Source of the DNA: Peptacetobacter sp900550335
GTDB taxonomy: Bacteria; Bacillota; Clostridia; Peptostreptococcales; Peptostreptococcaceae
Assembly (NCBI RefSeq): GCF_047528295.1
Contig: NZ_CP180001.1
Coordinates: 1,674,001-1,738,000, forward strand
Length of the DNA: 64,000 nucleotides
Reading direction: 5' to 3'
The translations under genes and the position numbers were made by a program. The stretch's first letter is position 1, and each line of letters begins with the position of its first letter. This document shows, in pieces, positions 47,101 to 54,122 of this stretch. The notes under the pieces were generated by a model that had not been told where the DNA came from, did not search any database, and saw only the letters and a program-made list of their open reading frames with translations.

Positions 47101-48175
47101 TTCTATTTGTATCAAAGTAGTTATCAACACTATAAAAATTCATCAGCTTATCAATAATATTAGCTTCTTGAAGTTCTCCGTTCTCATCCTTTTCAAAAAG
47201 TTTTACTACCCATTTACTAGGGAAGTACTTTTCTTTTATTTCTTTACTTCTATTTGAAATAGCTTTTATCTTACCTATAGACTTAGAAACCTCTATAGTG
47301 TCTGGATCCATTTCATCAACATTTTCAAAAGTCCTATAAATTACTTTAAAAGTATCTACTATGTTCTTTTTTAAGTCGTTTGATAAGATTTTTCTAAGAA
47401 AATCCTCCTTAACAGCATCTACCTCATCTATTATGACAATTGCATCTTTTAAATGCTCCCCTTTTATAAAATCATATCTTTCTGAGATTATAGGGTCATC
47501 TTTTTCTAAAAACTTAGCACTAGTCATTATAAATACTTGTTTCTGAGAATGCTGCGAAGATGGGTATAACTCCGATATAAATTTCCATTCTTCGCTATTC
47601 ATCATATAATCGTAGCTGCTTACACGATTCCCATTTTCGTCGTATTTGTTATACTTATAGCTTTGAGCAAACTCTTTTGATAATAACCATCTAAACTTAG
47701 GTTCTAAGTTAGAGATATGCTCGTTTATACTTTTTATAATAGCTTTGTTTGAATCTTGGTTATTCTTAGCATTGTTTGTTTCAATGTTCAATCTAATAAG
47801 CTCACTTCTTAAAACAGTAAATACTTCTTTTAACTCTGAGTTTCTATTAGCTACTTTTTCAATATCATCTGATAATTTTAGAAAACTCTGTTTGATACAG
47901 TTAACAAATGATTTTATTTGTACTATTTTTTCAATTTTGTCGTGTTCCCCCATTTGTTTTAAGTGATAAGCGATGTCGTTTTCTATACGATTTAGATGCG
48001 CTATTCTTGTAGTTACGAAGATTATTTTTCGTTCGCTATTCATCAGCATCCACGCTATGAATATAGCTGTTTCATAAGATTTTCCACTTCCTGTGGGATT
48101 TGGAATAATTGTTATTCCATTTTTTGGCTCTGAGATAGTTCTCATAGTATTAGCTATTTTATATTTATATAGCAT
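44096..48175 (-). CDS. ddmD: SF2 helicase with C-terminal PD-(D/E)xK nuclease, DdmD candidate
   Basis: 1359 residues. Motif I is NPTGSGKSYET near residue 27, motif Ia-like FVTTRIAHLNR follows, and motif II is VIIDEVDAVKEDF near residue 250. ISATPENPG corresponds to motif III, and VYQTMGRIVRTS to the arginine-finger motif VI. The C-terminus (~1190-1240) has GEEVAKSLF, then KFDFLIKNNDKKVYVDAKNF, a PD-(D/E)xK nuclease core with D...DxK. A helicase-nuclease followed by an Argonaute-like gene is the architecture of DdmDE, which unwinds and degrades small plasmids. At 1359 residues it is larger than V. cholerae DdmD as I recall it. It is separated from the type IIG gene by a 950-base gap and starts the two-gene operon, with AGGAGG... 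upstream (TAAAGGAGG). Confidence 0.65.
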   Translation of the reverse strand: MLYKYKIANTMRTISEPKNGITIIPNPTGSGKSYETAIFIAWMLMNSERKIIFVTTRIAHLNRIENDIAYHLKQMGEHDKIEKIVQIKSFVNCIKQSFLKLSDDIEKVANRNSELKEVFTVLRSELIRLNIETNNAKNNQDSNKAIIKSINEHISNLEPKFRWLLSKEFAQSYKYNKYDENGNRVSSYDYMMNSEEWKFISELYPSSQHSQKQVFIMTSAKFLEKDDPIISERYDFIKGEHLKDAIVIIDEVDAVKEDFLRKILSNDLKKNIVDTFKVIYRTFENVDEMDPDTIEVSKSIGKIKAISNRSKEIKEKYFPSKWVVKLFEKDENGELQEANIIDKLMNFYSVDNYFDTNRKYVYIPFTDDREDPDNMTQCNIIISENDLDDDIKPKITMYNIADFIREVNQFINRTFFDLRTISNKYMENENKRNELNPSKEILWINEKDAISTLLTQLSFSEKNVEYLVGKIVSATDFKNFKEALKSNNPDTPIGRDVYDRGLCYTSITQNYSSRHSYTLDNYEIQYTPELILAYVASRAHVIGISATPENPGIQNFFWSFIKKKLNNLNIKDNDVYEERATIHKLQGKLLNILKEDYSEKTYGYFDEDGNIKIDTWIKGIDFGKDNFDPEKNFAMLLTGKNDVTRSDIRNLINDPKLSEIDEFIKNMKSLKDSYISDDKMGSKLYDYSRLMKICLYIQSVLLQFKDKNFSKAAISNGIIMTNKLIDISKDSNEIFSLKNLKLATTCICSNVFNISTKEAKKMANSMFIIIKADDLNSGKAQEKFDFVRDRILENKPVFMLTSYLSVSRGNNLQINIGKDEVRNRLDAGDLLPVNDWPTSGDVDWDSIYMEKPSHVIPDLKNDLSSLDENNDIITGRLKLFLTVEELFARGDINKHKKNDILKEVFDYLESGYAEKLNARLKNYNDIYRLFSVKTDYTTIVYQTMGRIVRTSVKKPCNAIFYDVDMLEHIITDTDKLNLPIITNEFDRFLSHVKKEVTSIFKSALENSNLEFRRKNRDVYLAINDILTAGNGDFGWDKDLQQLWEFLRETVLKYPVISKKELKKVQEEYNSLKFASQLKLNIEDLYLDFKKTVKDDVKYFYAPYSSDPFGSNSNKYFNDFEDVIIHSKLSNNRPNRLLKFEVSLEDCRLSKLLKNRVVREHWTKNKFNSNWKLKKGERFYGVISPIVYNNIYKGAIGEEVAKSLFKENDIDIEPISDPKSYEKFDFLIKNNDKKVYVDAKNFSDYSMIMDFANKDLLKKTKEKARKLDADAIILVNLIDEYGKRNPVEFLVSRDSSNNEDNGKPIKFISFPGIFYMNISNQLDLSRDREGNTIFYKIKDIIDNLVEDDVNQEVCYVEEEK

Positions 48176-48503
48176 ATTTTACCTCCTTTAAAATCTTTGC
48201 CGGCAAAAGAAAAATTTGTAATTAAAAGCGCTTTAATATTACAGGGCAAAATTATACAGATGGAAATTTTAAAAATCAATAGCTATTTTTTCACTATTTT
48301 GAAAATACGAAATTTTTAGGTGGAATTTATACAAGTTTGATATAGATTTTATTATGAAATGAAAAAAATTGTGGATAAGTATTGGTAAGATGAAGATTGT
48401 GTTTTTAATGGGGTTAGGAGAATTTAGTTTAATGGTTAAAGTATTTAGTGAAAGTGTTATATGTTGACAATGATGAAGTGTATGGTATTGATTGTATATA
48501 ATA

Positions 48504-48609
48504 GAAGGTTTACAGATCCGACCAAAACTGTATTATGTAGTAGGTTTGTGAGTCCTGAAAAAATCACATTAATAGTAGGTTTGCAGAGCCAATCAAAACT
48601 GTTTTAATA
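48504..48609 (+). repeat. Three degenerate 35-36-bp tandem repeats
   Basis: Units at 48504-48539, 48540-48574 and 48575-48609 share AGGTTTG/AC-AGA-CC...AAAACTG...TTAATA. The first and third are closest. They abut with no spacers, so this is not a CRISPR array, and a strong terminator follows 10 bases on. Confidence 0.65.
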
Positions 48610-48619
48610 GTAAAATATT

Positions 48620-48649
48620 AGGGGCAGTCATAATATGTCTGCCCCTTTC
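48620..48649 (+). terminator. Terminator after the 35-bp repeats
   Basis: AGGGGCAG pairs with CTGCCCCT, followed by TTTCT; it is oriented for rightward transcription. No rightward gene precedes it, so it may end a short RNA carrying the tandem repeats. Confidence 0.7.
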
Positions 48650-48691
48650 TATGTAAATATTTTAGTTTTTTATATCAATTTCATCTAATAT

Positions 48692-48900
48692 TTAATCGAT
48701 TGATTCATACGACTTTGCTTCTACTTCTCTGTTCATTATTTATCTAGCTTTCTTCATAGAAAGTTCTGTTGTAGTGTTGTAAATCACAATTAAGATTCAA
48801 AGTCCTCATATCTATCCTATTTTCAATAATAACATAGCTGCTTTCAGGTTGAATCAGATCTAGCATACAAAAGCATACCAGATACATTCTTTCTGTTACA
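48692..48900 (-). pseudogene. Decayed mcrC 3' fragment
   Basis: Across two reading frames the minus strand encodes the typical McrC C-terminus: RKNVSGMLLYARSDST (48898 downward), then, after a frameshift, ESSYVIIENRIDMRTLNLNC, then frameshifts and stops. Intact McrC proteins have 'kVsGMLLYAkTd...y.i.gn.i.vrTLDLn'. This is the nuclease-bearing partner of the McrBC type IV restriction system. Multiple stops show that it is dead. Confidence 0.7.
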
Positions 48901-48903
48901 AGC

Positions 48904-49048
48904 CTATTTCACTTTATCTTTTATCATTTTCTATAAGCATAAACAACTTAACAGATACTTTGCTCAGATTTCATATATTGATTTCATCAATTGTAAATAA
49001 ATAATAGTTATTAGGATATTGTTCATCTTTTTACATAAGTTGTAAAAA
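48904..49048 (-). pseudogene. Decayed mcrB Walker-B fragment
   Basis: The minus strand reads KDEQYPNNYYLFTIDEINI, a stop, then NLSKVSVKLFMLIENDKR and another stop. Intact McrB has 'DEINRGNlskvFGELm.LIE.dKR' at the Walker B of its GTPase AAA+ domain, so the match is specific. It lies directly before the mcrC fragment in the right order, with the intervening parts of both genes deleted. The type IIG gene ends 80 bases away. Confidence 0.75.
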
Positions 49049-49127
49049 GTTACTTTTGAATATAATATGCTTTAATGACTGAAATATATGAATTTTTATA
49101 TATATCTTATTATTTTCAATTTAAAAA

Positions 49128-52100
49128 TTATTTAAATTCGCACATTTTTAAATATAGTTCTGATAATTTAATTTGAATATTTTCAATTTCGCATTTATTA
49201 GAAGATAATGAAGCTTTTTTAGCTAATTTAGAAATTTCTTTATGAAGTTTATTATTTTTATCAAACTCTGGCAAATAAAAATGTGCTTTTTTAAGGCTAT
49301 ATCCATTACTTTTAAATGTATTTTGTATATATTCAATTATAATATCACTATTTAATATTCCACTAATATAATATGCTTCATCTTTTGAAATAAATCTACC
49401 ACTGATTGTTCTACTAATTATTATGGTATGCTTTACACAAATACATTGTTTTTTTTCTCCCCAAGGAGTATCAGCATATTTTATGACAGATGCACGGAAT
49501 TTTGTATTATCTCTTGCTGCAACTAAATATTTTGCAAACGTATATGGTCCTATTTTTGATAAAGCATAAAATTCATTTCCTCTACGCATTTGCTTACTTT
49601 TTTCAGATTGTCTATTAATAAGATCTTGATGATTTAATAAATATTCAAATAATGAATAATTTTTTGTAATCATTGTCTCAATATCAACTGGTTTGCTTGT
49701 ATCTGTTTCTTCATATGGGATAATACAAAATTCATTAGAAATATTAGCTTTAAATGCTTCTATTCTAGGTCCAGTTATAATAGGATAAATATATTTTGTT
49801 GGTAAATCCCAACCGTTGATAGGAGTATCCTCAACAATATATTTTGAGCGAGAAAACTTTTTATTGGTAAATTTATAGTTTTTTTGTATGTCGGATGCTC
49901 CTTTCGCTATAAGCATGTATAATTCTTGAGGAGTAAATTCAACCCCTGTTCTATATTCATAGCTAGAATCTCCTATTATCTTTGTAAAATCATATTTATC
50001 AGAGAGATAAGAAAAAGCACTTGTTTTTTTTGATAATTGAGCTGCTTTTTTAGTCCCAAAAACTAAATAATTTTCAACTTCATTAAATGATGACATTTTA
50101 TTAATTTCAATATCAGTAATATTTTTTGCTCTAGAAATAGTTTTTACTTTAATACCTTTTGAATAATCAACTTTATTATAAGAATAGTAATAAGTATTAA
50201 AATCTTGTGAAACAACAATATCGTCACTACTGAAAGGTTTAAGAGGTTTTTCCCATTTATCTATTTTTTGCAAATATAATCGTTCTTTTTTTTCATAATC
50301 TGTATAAAAATATCTAAACTCTTCATATGAATTTTGTGACATTATACTATCAGGCATTAAAAAAGCCAATATACCTTCTTTATTTAACCAGTTTGTAGCT
50401 GTAACATTTGAAATTAATGCACAAATATTTAATTGAGTTCCGCCAAAACGTCCTCTAGTTGAAAATATATGTTTTACATTACACAAATTTTTGATTTTAG
50501 CAGCATATTTTGAAGGGAGATGTTCCCATTTTACCCATGGTGGATTGCCTACTATCAAATCAAATTTAGATAATCTTGCTATAAGCATAAAATTCGTTGC
50601 TATTCTAACCCAGATACCATCCCAATTATTTTTATTTAATTCAATTAAGTCCGAAGACATTTTTTTAATAGCTGAAATTAAAGTTGTTGATTTTTTTTCT
50701 TCTTCTGATAAATTACCTTTTATCATTTCAAATAAAATAGTTTCTTGATTTGTTCTAACTGCTGTTTGTAAAGAAGCCATTATTTTGCCAAAATTTTTCT
50801 GTTGAACCAATCTAACGGGTAATAAAATATTAAAAGACTTTTTATTATTAGAAACAGAATACTCATAACATTCTATATTATCTATAATTTCCTTTGTAGG
50901 AATAAGAGCAGAATCTCCTAAATATATAGGAATTTCTATATCATGAATATTTCCGAAAGGTCTTAATGCAAGGTAATAACCAACTCTAGCAGACAATACT
51001 GATAATGGATTAATATCTATTCCATATACACTGCTTAAAATTTTATCTCTGATTTCAATTTTATCTTCATCAGATAAAGAATATAAATTAACTTCACCAA
51101 CAATATGTTTAATTAATTCTATAATAAATGTACCTGAACCACAACAAGGATCTATAGCTTTCCAGTTTTTATTATTCTGTAATTGTATAGCTTCTGTTAC
51201 AACATAATCTGCTAACCAAGCAGGTGTAAAGTATTCACCCATAGAATGTCTAACAGATTTTGGAATTATACTCATATATAAATCTTTAAATATATCAACA
51301 GGTTTATATGATATTTCAAATGAAAATGTCGTATACTCATCTATGCATTCAATAATTTTCATAATAATTTCCCATAAATTTGAGTCCCATTGTTCTTTAC
51401 TAGAATACCAAGAGAAGAAATCACCTTCTAAAAAATTAATTATATTACTGCTTCTGTATATATAACCATCTTCAAGCTTTTCTAGAAATTCTTGAAGTTC
51501 ATAAGATGTTATTTTTGTTAAATCAGAATATTTTTTAGTAGTATTGCCAAAATCAAGTTTATCTATTACTTTACAAGCAATTAATTTAACTATTATGGCA
51601 TATGATGTTTGTAAAGCAAATAAAGCTTGATATTCTTTTCCAGGCTCATCAATATCACTTTTAAATATTAGAGATAATGTATTTCTACGCTTTAAAATAT
51701 CATTACTTTTTCCACTATCATCATATGATAAGTGCATTAAACTTTCCCATTCAGAGTATAACATTTTTGTTTTATCTGTTGGATTATTAGAAAGTTTTTT
51801 ATACAAATCTATTGCCAAATCTTTAGATAAAGAATCAGTATTTTCATCTATTGAAAAATCTTTTAAAATATTTTCAGGAATAAATTTTTTATAATTATTA
51901 TTTAAAATAGCTTTAATAATTCTATCAATATCTTTAGATTCTATATTTTTAAATGAAGTTGCTTCAAGCAAATCCCCAGAATAACCTAGATATACAATTT
52001 TTATACCATCAGTTAAAATTGCATTATATTTTGTACCATTATTTTTGTATAATGAACTTAAATAATCCTTTACTTGATTTATAGCTGTTTCTTGCTCAAT

Positions 52101-52412
52101 TTCGGTTTTTAATTTAGAATGATTCTTATATTCAATAACTAAGTTATTAACGATAGCATCTAATCTACCTCTACCAGAAGTTCTATTTTTTAGTATTCCA
52201 AAATTATGAGTTAATCCACCTTTTATAGGTGTTTCTTGATTAAAATTAATCTCCATACCAGTTGAACTTCTAATAAAATAATATATTTGACGTTGAAAAG
52301 CCTCTGCTGTTTGAGATTCTGTTTTTGCAATTAATGAATCACGCATTATGGAACAGCGTATATTTTCTATATCAATCCAATATTTTCCATTATTCATCCA
52401 TTCATATTCCAT
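49128..52412 (-). CDS. Single-chain type IIG restriction-modification enzyme (N6-adenine methyltransferase plus nuclease)
   Basis: About 1094 residues from the ATG at 52412. A GTG twelve bases upstream overlaps the GGAAGGTGA ribosome-binding site and is less likely. The N-terminal nuclease is GRLDAIVNNLVIEYKNHSKL near residues 78-97, a PD-(D/E)xK core (D...ExK). The methyltransferase has motif I AIDPCCGSGTFIIELIKH near 417 and motif IV LIVGNPPWVKW near 619, the gamma-class NPPW that methylates adenine. The C-terminal third (TRIS...YLPEF and GNEFYALSKIGPYTFAKYLV) is probably the target-recognition domain. It restricts unmodified DNA and protects its own with one chain. The recognition site cannot be read from the sequence. 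Confidence 0.85.
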   Translation of the reverse strand: MEYEWMNNGKYWIDIENIRCSIMRDSLIAKTESQTAEAFQRQIYYFIRSSTGMEINFNQETPIKGGLTHNFGILKNRTSGRGRLDAIVNNLVIEYKNHSKLKTEIEQETAINQVKDYLSSLYKNNGTKYNAILTDGIKIVYLGYSGDLLEATSFKNIESKDIDRIIKAILNNNYKKFIPENILKDFSIDENTDSLSKDLAIDLYKKLSNNPTDKTKMLYSEWESLMHLSYDDSGKSNDILKRRNTLSLIFKSDIDEPGKEYQALFALQTSYAIIVKLIACKVIDKLDFGNTTKKYSDLTKITSYELQEFLEKLEDGYIYRSSNIINFLEGDFFSWYSSKEQWDSNLWEIIMKIIECIDEYTTFSFEISYKPVDIFKDLYMSIIPKSVRHSMGEYFTPAWLADYVVTEAIQLQNNKNWKAIDPCCGSGTFIIELIKHIVGEVNLYSLSDEDKIEIRDKILSSVYGIDINPLSVLSARVGYYLALRPFGNIHDIEIPIYLGDSALIPTKEIIDNIECYEYSVSNNKKSFNILLPVRLVQQKNFGKIMASLQTAVRTNQETILFEMIKGNLSEEEKKSTTLISAIKKMSSDLIELNKNNWDGIWVRIATNFMLIARLSKFDLIVGNPPWVKWEHLPSKYAAKIKNLCNVKHIFSTRGRFGGTQLNICALISNVTATNWLNKEGILAFLMPDSIMSQNSYEEFRYFYTDYEKKERLYLQKIDKWEKPLKPFSSDDIVVSQDFNTYYYSYNKVDYSKGIKVKTISRAKNITDIEINKMSSFNEVENYLVFGTKKAAQLSKKTSAFSYLSDKYDFTKIIGDSSYEYRTGVEFTPQELYMLIAKGASDIQKNYKFTNKKFSRSKYIVEDTPINGWDLPTKYIYPIITGPRIEAFKANISNEFCIIPYEETDTSKPVDIETMITKNYSLFEYLLNHQDLINRQSEKSKQMRRGNEFYALSKIGPYTFAKYLVAARDNTKFRASVIKYADTPWGEKKQCICVKHTIIISRTISGRFISKDEAYYISGILNSDIIIEYIQNTFKSNGYSLKKAHFYLPEFDKNNKLHKEISKLAKKASLSSNKCEIENIQIKLSELYLKMCEFK

Positions 52413-52549
52413 GTAATAAATCACCTTCCATATATAGTATATATATAATAAAATATTAATTTTAAATTTTATTAAAATATAAATCTATTTTTATCATATA
52501 ATAAATGAATTAAAAATACAATCATTATATATCTCAAAAATACTTATTC

Positions 52550-52801
52550 CTATCCTCTTAATCCTCTCGCCTGTCTATCCATATCCTCGACAACAATATC
52601 ATAAATCTCACCAAGTGTCGAACAATACTCAAGCACCTTCCATGGCTCATTAGTATGGAAATGAATCTTAATCATATCCTCATCCCCAACTGCTAACAGA
52701 CAATCACCATCAAAATTACTCTCAAAATACTCATTTATCGCATCCTCATCAAGACCTTCTCCGTCTATCAAAAGCTGCGTATCATATCTATACTCTAACA
52801 T
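52550..52801 (-). CDS. Short protein resembling the C-terminal domain of FakA/DAK-type kinase
   Basis: 83 residues from the ATG at 52801, chosen because AGGTAGGAG lies 7 bases upstream; an upstream extension lacks a site. The sequence EYRYDTQLLIDGEGLDEDAI ... LLAVGDEDMIKIHFHTNEPWKVLEYCSTLGEIYDI matches the C-terminal part of fatty-acid kinase FakA (YloV), where it ends 'HVHT..P..vL'. The kinase (DAK2) part is absent. It is either a stand-alone regulatory domain, as seen in other Clostridia, or a remnant; the clean start favours the former. Confidence 0.7.
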   Translation of the reverse strand: MLEYRYDTQLLIDGEGLDEDAINEYFESNFDGDCLLAVGDEDMIKIHFHTNEPWKVLEYCSTLGEIYDIVVEDMDRQARGLRG

Positions 52802-52883
52802 CTCTATTCTCCTACCTTTCAAAATATTGATACTAAAATAATACCCATATTTAGATTAATAAACCTAAAAACACATAAAATAA

Positions 52884-52959
52884 TTGACATTTTATTAATA
52901 TTATTTTATTATCAAAACATACGGATCAAGCCCTAGTCTCATGTTGACAGGGCATTTTT
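52884..52959 (+). promoter_or_regulatory. Promoter with an early terminator before the HAD gene
   Basis: TTGACA at 52884-52889, a 17-base spacer and TATTAT at 52907-52912 make a strong promoter. A hairpin GCCCT (52930-52934)/AGGGC (52949-52953) with TTTTT follows only about 10 bases after the likely start. The gene ATG is 62 bases further on. This is either attenuation of the HAD gene or a very short RNA. Confidence 0.5.
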
Positions 52960-53021
52960 AATATAAAGGATTTATATACTTAATAAATAAAAACATAAAA
53001 TAAATAACGAGGTATTAAAAT

Positions 53022-53738
53022 ATGGAAAAAACAATATTATTCGACCTAGATGGTACACTAACAGCATCTGGAATAGGAATTACAAAATGCGTACAACACG
53101 CACTTGAAAAAATGGGACACCCAGAAAACGACCTAAAAAAACTAGAAATCTTCATAGGACCACCGCTGATAACTCAGTTCATGGAATACCTAAACATCTC
53201 AAAAGAAGAAGCAGAACAAGCAGTTGCATACTACAGAGAAAGATACACAACAGTTGGAATCTTTGAAAACGAGCTATATCCAAACGTAGAAAAAATGCTA
53301 AAAACTCTAAAAGACAACAACTACACACTTGCAGTATCTTCATCAAAACCAGAAAAATTCGTAAAACAAATATTAGAACACTTCAAAATTGAACAGTATT
53401 TCGATGAAGTTGTCGGAGCTACAATGAGCGAAAAAAGAACTGACAAAGCAGATGTAATTGAAGAAACACTAAAAAGACTTGGAAGAATAAGCTGCTCAAA
53501 TAACGATACAGATTATACTTCTATAGAAAATTCTATTTCTGTAGAAAAAACTATAGACACAGAAAACATAATAATGGTAGGCGATAAAAAACACGACATC
53601 CTAGGAGCTAGACAATTTGGAATACCTTGTGTCGCAGTATCTTACGGATACGGAACAATGGAAGAACTAACAAACGAAAACCCTCACAAAATCGTAGGCA
53701 CAGTAGACGAACTACTAGACTACTTACTAAACAACTAA
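53022..53738 (+). CDS. HAD-family phosphatase (phosphoglycolate/pyrophosphatase PpaX-like)
   Basis: 238 residues. Motif I FDLDGTLTASG carries the nucleophile Asp, motif II is AVSSSKPEK, the lysine is near KTDK (SEKRTDKAD), and motif IV is MVGDKKHDILGA. An alpha-helical cap (type C1) lies between. It dephosphorylates small phosphometabolites; the exact substrate is unknown. The start follows AACGAGG. Confidence 0.85.
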   Translation: MEKTILFDLDGTLTASGIGITKCVQHALEKMGHPENDLKKLEIFIGPPLITQFMEYLNISKEEAEQAVAYYRERYTTVGIFENELYPNVEKMLKTLKDNNYTLAVSSSKPEKFVKQILEHFKIEQYFDEVVGATMSEKRTDKADVIEETLKRLGRISCSNNDTDYTSIENSISVEKTIDTENIIMVGDKKHDILGARQFGIPCVAVSYGYGTMEELTNENPHKIVGTVDELLDYLLNN

Positions 53739-53780
53739 TTGAGTAAACTATATAATAAATATTGTTGACATAATAAAATA

Positions 53781-53800
53781 TTAGGTAACTTTTTACCTAA
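53781..53800. promoter_or_regulatory. Inverted repeat TTAGGTAA-CTTT-TTACCTAA
   Basis: Perfect 8-base arms downstream of a TTGACA (53765-53770). A further TTTTAGGTAAA occurs near 53857. It looks like an operator for a gene that is no longer there: an AGGAGATTTC ribosome-binding site and an ATG (53901) follow, but the frame stops after four codons. Confidence 0.45.
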
Positions 53801-53916
53801 ATAAATCTCTAACACAAAAGTACGCAATAATGAGAATGTATTATACTAACAACTTTTAGGTAAACAATTCATATTGAAAAAGCAAGTAAAAGGAGATTTC
53901 ATGTTAAACACATAAA

Positions 53917-54122
53917 AAATGAGTAGTTTAAAAATTTAAAATCTGGTTAAAAATAAAATAAGAAAAGGCTCGAAATCTAATCGAATAGCGACTATCTGGA
54001 AACGCTTTATACATTTTCAATGTTTTACATAATAGTATAAAGCGTCGAAGCCAGGAGCATTCGATAGATTCGAGCCTTCTTTTTTAATTTTACAAACCTT
54101 TAAATTATAAACTACTCATTTC
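53917..54122 (-). repeat. 3'-end hairpin element, copy 4, with inverted gene end
   Basis: The core on the plus strand is CGACTATCTGGA (53989-54000) and GAAGCCAGGAG (54047-54057), with inner stem ACGCTTTATAC/GTATAAAGCGT. The outer arms GAAAAGGCTCGAAATC and GATTCGAGCCTTC pair. Further out, AAATGAGTAGTTTA (53917-53930) mirrors the stop region of the leftward ABC gene (54109-54122). The inverted duplication therefore includes that gene's final codons and stop. Confidence 0.8.

Noticed and set aside
48504..48609. CRISPR array
   Set aside because: The 35-bp units abut directly with no unique spacers, are degenerate, and there are no cas genes in the window.
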